The translations under genes were made by a program, and so were the position numbers. Shown here piece after piece: positions 61,534-64,000 of a stretch of DNA of 64,000 bases; within the stretch, counting starts at the first letter, position 1, and each line of letters begins with the position of its first letter. Under the pieces are notes generated by a model, which was not told where the DNA came from, did not search any database, and saw nothing but the letters and a program-made list of their open reading frames with translations. Source of the stretch: Cytobacillus oceanisediminis (GTDB lineage Bacteria; Bacillota; Bacilli; Bacillales; Cytobacillaceae); the NCBI RefSeq assembly GCF_004366035.1, contig NZ_SOEE01000003.1, positions 434,001-498,000 of the forward strand, read 5' to 3'.

Positions 61534-62700
61534 ATGGAGCTTGTGATATCAAAAGTACAGCTATTATATGGCGAAGAATTGGAATATAAGAAGGGTTTAG
61601 CTCTTTGGATAAAGGACGGTTTGATAAAAGACATTATCCCTGAATCCGAACTGCCAGCCAACGTAAAGGTCATCGATGGAAATCAAGGGTTCCTCGCTCC
61701 TGGCTTAATAGATTTACATATTCATATGATGTGGGACGGTTCATTAAATCCAGTTCAAACCTCCGAAACAGAAGGTTATGAGCAGATGCTGATACGGGCT
61801 GTTTCTAATTGTCAAACATATCTCCAGCACGGCATAACGACTGTCAGGGACATTGGCTCAGTTGATGATATTGCCCTGCATGCAGCAAAAGGGATCAAAA
61901 GGGGGCTTATTTCAGGTCCCGATGTCATCGCCAGCGGAAAAACATTAACCATGACAGGAGGGCATGATCCGTTCTGGGCAAGATTTATTGATGGGAAAGA
62001 AGAGGCTTTAAAGGGTGTGCGCGAACAAATCTTTAAGGGTGCTGAAGTGATTAAAGTAAGTGCTACTGGAGGGGTCTATGGAAGAATAGAAGGGGAACAG
62101 GTCGGCCATGCAGAGCTTAGCCTGGAAGAGCAGGAAGTCATCTGTAAAGAGGCGCATCGGTTTGGACTCAAAGTTGCGTCACATGCGATTGGCCGTGATG
62201 GAATACTTAATTCAATTCTTGCTGGCGTCGATACGATTGAGCACGGTCATTTTCTGGATGATGAACTAGTTGACTTAATGGAAGAACGGAATACCGCCTG
62301 GATTCCAACATTGTTCGTCTATAAGCAAATTGCTTCACAGGAAGGGATTCCTTCTTATGCACGAGACAAAGCAGAAGAAATCGTCAGCATTCATCGGAAT
62401 GCATTTGAATCCTATTTTAACCGGAATATCCTGATTGGTGCCGGTTCAGATGCTGGTTCACCATGCACATCTCACCGGGCGCTGCTGGATGAATTGTATA
62501 CGATGTATGAGATGATTCCTGATGCAAAAGAGGTGCTAAAGACAGCAACAGTAAATGCCGGGAAAATTTTAGGTCGTGACGTTGGGCAAATTAAAGAGGG
62601 CTACAGGGCAAATCTGGTTTTGCTTAAGGAAAATCCGCTTGAGTGCCTGAGTAATCTAGAAAGCCTAGAAATGGTTGTTGTAAGGGGAGAAATAATTTAA
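61534..62700 (+). CDS. Metal-dependent amidohydrolase 2
   Basis: 388 aa, paralogue of the gene at 57511 with the same layout: HxH at His62/His64 (DLHIHMMWDG), VIKVSATGGVYG with the bridging Lys, ASHAIG, IEHGHF and GAGSDAGSP. ATG 61534 is favoured by AGGAGG eight bases upstream over GTG 61531. Last gene of the catabolic cluster, before a strong terminator. Confidence 0.92.
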   Translation: MELVISKVQLLYGEELEYKKGLALWIKDGLIKDIIPESELPANVKVIDGNQGFLAPGLIDLHIHMMWDGSLNPVQTSETEGYEQMLIRAVSNCQTYLQHGITTVRDIGSVDDIALHAAKGIKRGLISGPDVIASGKTLTMTGGHDPFWARFIDGKEEALKGVREQIFKGAEVIKVSATGGVYGRIEGEQVGHAELSLEEQEVICKEAHRFGLKVASHAIGRDGILNSILAGVDTIEHGHFLDDELVDLMEERNTAWIPTLFVYKQIASQEGIPSYARDKAEEIVSIHRNAFESYFNRNILIGAGSDAGSPCTSHRALLDELYTMYEMIPDAKEVLKTATVNAGKILGRDVGQIKEGYRANLVLLKENPLECLSNLESLEMVVVRGEII

Positions 62701-62711
62701 TTATCCTAATG

Positions 62712-62752
62712 ATTAAGAAAAGACATTTCATGTTGGAATGTCTTTTCTTAAT
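62712..62752 (+). terminator. Terminator of the catabolic cluster
   Basis: Perfect 16-bp stem ATTAAGAAAAGACATT / AATGTCTTTTCTTAAT with a nine-base loop and T-rich descending arm. Confidence 0.88.
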
Positions 62753-62871
62753 GAATAGCGAGCTTTTTATTTTATAAAGTTAAAACCAATTTCAGGTTTG
62801 ATGGTTAATATTGTTTAGAGACGCTTCCGGCAAAATTCTTTTTAAATTTAATTGATATAAGAGGGACTAAT

Positions 62872-62902
62872 TGCATGTTTTTCCAGCCTTAGATACAAAC
62901 TA
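62872..62902 (+). promoter_or_regulatory. Sigma-G-like promoter of the second germination operon
   Basis: TGCATG, 18-base spacer, CAAACTA; one mismatch to GHATR...CATWHTA. It lies 31 bases before the GerAA-type start. Confidence 0.55.
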
Positions 62903-62932
62903 AGTTATCATAATTTAGGCGGGAACCATCTA

Positions 62933-64000
62933 ATGAAATTCTTTCGGAAATACAATAATCAGCCCAATTTTACTCAGCAGCATAACCGCAATCCAATCAG
63001 TTCAGATTTAACGGAAAATATAGAAGAAATCCAGTCAATCTTTAGTGAAACACCTGATCTTGTTGTGAGGGATTTTGTCATAACACACTCAAATAGACAA
63101 GCAGCACTTGTCTATTTGAGCGGAATAACCGATAGTCAGACGATTAATAACCATGTGTTAAAACCTCTTCTATTTGAGAACGGTAAGGATAATAGTGAAA
63201 CGGATTTGAGGGTATCACTGGGTCACATAAAAGAAACAAATAAGTGGCAGCAGATTGAAAGTGCGATTTTGAATGGCGAATGTGTCTTGTTTGTAGAAAA
63301 ACGAACAGAGGCTTTTATTTATTTTACTTCTTCTTTTCCTAAAAGGTCCATTGAAGACTCGCCAATAGAATCTTCCATACATGGGTCACATGTGGGATTT
63401 ACAGAGACCGGTGGCGATAATGTAGCGTTAATCCGTAAGCAAATTTACAACCGGGAACTGAAAATAAAGGAAATGACTGTTGGCGAAAGGGGGAAGTCGA
63501 AGTTAGCTATCTTGTATCTGGCAGATGTCGCGAATCACGAAGTGCTGAAGGAGATTGAGGAACGAATTCAGAAAGTGAATGTTGATAGCGTAATAAACGC
63601 GGGCGTACTTGCTGAATACATTGAGGATAATCCATATTCTCCTTTTCCACAGCTATTATTGACAGAACGTCCTGATTTTGCGGCTTCGGAAATATTACAA
63701 GGAAGAATCGCAATAGTGGTAGATCGATCGCCTAATGTCATAATTGGCCCGGCAACATTTGATTCTTTTTTCAAAACTATAGATGATTATAGCTCCCGTT
63801 GGATGGTAGCTTCTTTTATTCGTCTAATGAGATATTTCGGTTTTTTAATCGCAATATTTCTGCCATCAATCTACATCGCCATCATTTTCTTTCATTTTGA
63901 AGTCATTCCTTTAAAGCTGCTATTATCCATAGGCGAATCAAGAGAACGTGTTCCCTTTCCCCCTTATATTGAGGCATTTATTATGGAGATTACTCTGGAA
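62933..64000 (+). CDS. Germinant receptor A subunit, GerAA family (cut by window edge)
   Basis: 356 codons are open to the window end. The N terminus (MKFFRKYNNQPNFTQQ) is divergent. NPYSPFPQLLLTERPDFAA, then VDRSPNVIIGPATFDSFF and the membrane-domain entry SRERVPFPPYIEAFIMEIT identify a GerA-type A subunit, distinct from the one at 2178. About 140 residues are missing. Ribosome site AGGCGGG. The B and C genes should follow outside the window. Confidence 0.9.
   Translation, partial: MKFFRKYNNQPNFTQQHNRNPISSDLTENIEEIQSIFSETPDLVVRDFVITHSNRQAALVYLSGITDSQTINNHVLKPLLFENGKDNSETDLRVSLGHIKETNKWQQIESAILNGECVLFVEKRTEAFIYFTSSFPKRSIEDSPIESSIHGSHVGFTETGGDNVALIRKQIYNRELKIKEMTVGERGKSKLAILYLADVANHEVLKEIEERIQKVNVDSVINAGVLAEYIEDNPYSPFPQLLLTERPDFAASEILQGRIAIVVDRSPNVIIGPATFDSFFKTIDDYSSRWMVASFIRLMRYFGFLIAIFLPSIYIAIIFFHFEVIPLKLLLSIGESRERVPFPPYIEAFIMEITLE

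Noticed and set aside
1-64000. CRISPR arrays, rRNA operons, complete tRNA genes, prophage modules
   Set aside because: Looked for on both strands; no regularly spaced repeats, rRNA signatures, full cloverleaf or phage structural genes seen.

Overview
The window reads as chromosome of a spore-forming, low-GC Gram-positive bacterium of the Bacillaceae (Bacillus in the broad sense). The evidence is two GerA-type germinant-receptor operons with sigma-G-like promoters at the two edges, AAGGAGG-type ribosome binding sites, a 126-nt dispersed repeat of a kind known in Bacillus relatives, a DUF421 membrane protein and remnants of a SigL/AcoR-type acetoin operon. The species cannot be fixed from the sequence alone.

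Layout. 1-3.7 kb: germinant-receptor operon on the minus strand in A-C-B order (as in gerK), with its B gene cut by the window edge. 3.9-14.1 kb: housekeeping and accessory genes. These are a DUF421 protein, a TetR repressor with an MFS exporter and two matching operators, a DUF3231 protein, a PEP-mutase-like enzyme, a LysM plus TolB-propeller protein, a DinB-fold protein and a TPR plus winged-helix regulator. 14.2-15.2 kb: a Cho-like GIY-YIG nuclease, followed by a truncated copy of the TPR regulator.

15.6-34.5 kb is a decaying defence island. It holds a hypothetical glycine-zipper protein, an Nmad3 protein, a DUF6946 pseudogene, an EVE-domain McrB with an amber-interrupted McrC, a 1500-residue Avs-like STAND NTPase frameshifted near its C terminus, an IS21 istB relic, a PLD-SF2 helicase-DUF3427 protein convergent with a NUDIX hydrolase, a helicase relic and a stand-alone PD-(D/E)XK nuclease. 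A ~280-bp direct repeat, made of the leader plus the EVE coding region of mcrB, brackets the Nmad3/DUF6946 module.

35-46.5 kb: a carboxymuconolactone decarboxylase and a convergent ECF41-type sigma factor, each preceded by TGTCACA-N16-CGTT, which makes a self-contained sigma regulon. Then come a two-component system with an ABC-2 exporter, DUF3231, a collapsed acetoin locus (SigL promoter, acoA 5' end, acoR 3' end), purU, and a cluster of DinB-fold genes with an IS3 scar.

46.8-54.2 kb: an AtoE-type transporter diverging from a TetR regulator, followed by acyl-CoA synthetase, GntP-type permease, 3-hydroxyacyl-CoA dehydrogenase and thiolase. Shared palindromic operators and a cre site sit in the promoters. 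The gene set fits uptake and oxidation of a short-chain hydroxy or keto acid such as 3-hydroxybutyrate. 54.4-62.7 kb: an XRE-cupin regulator divergent from a LysE exporter, then PucR regulator, amidohydrolase, SSS symporter, a creatinase-like M24 protein and a second amidohydrolase. These look like one catabolic unit for an amide, dipeptide or guanidino compound. From 62.9 kb a second gerA-type operon begins and runs off the edge.

Many relics in the window carry TAG stops or single-base indels. Gene decay is therefore common here, especially in defence and mobile segments. All functional statements come from reading the sequence; no database search was run.
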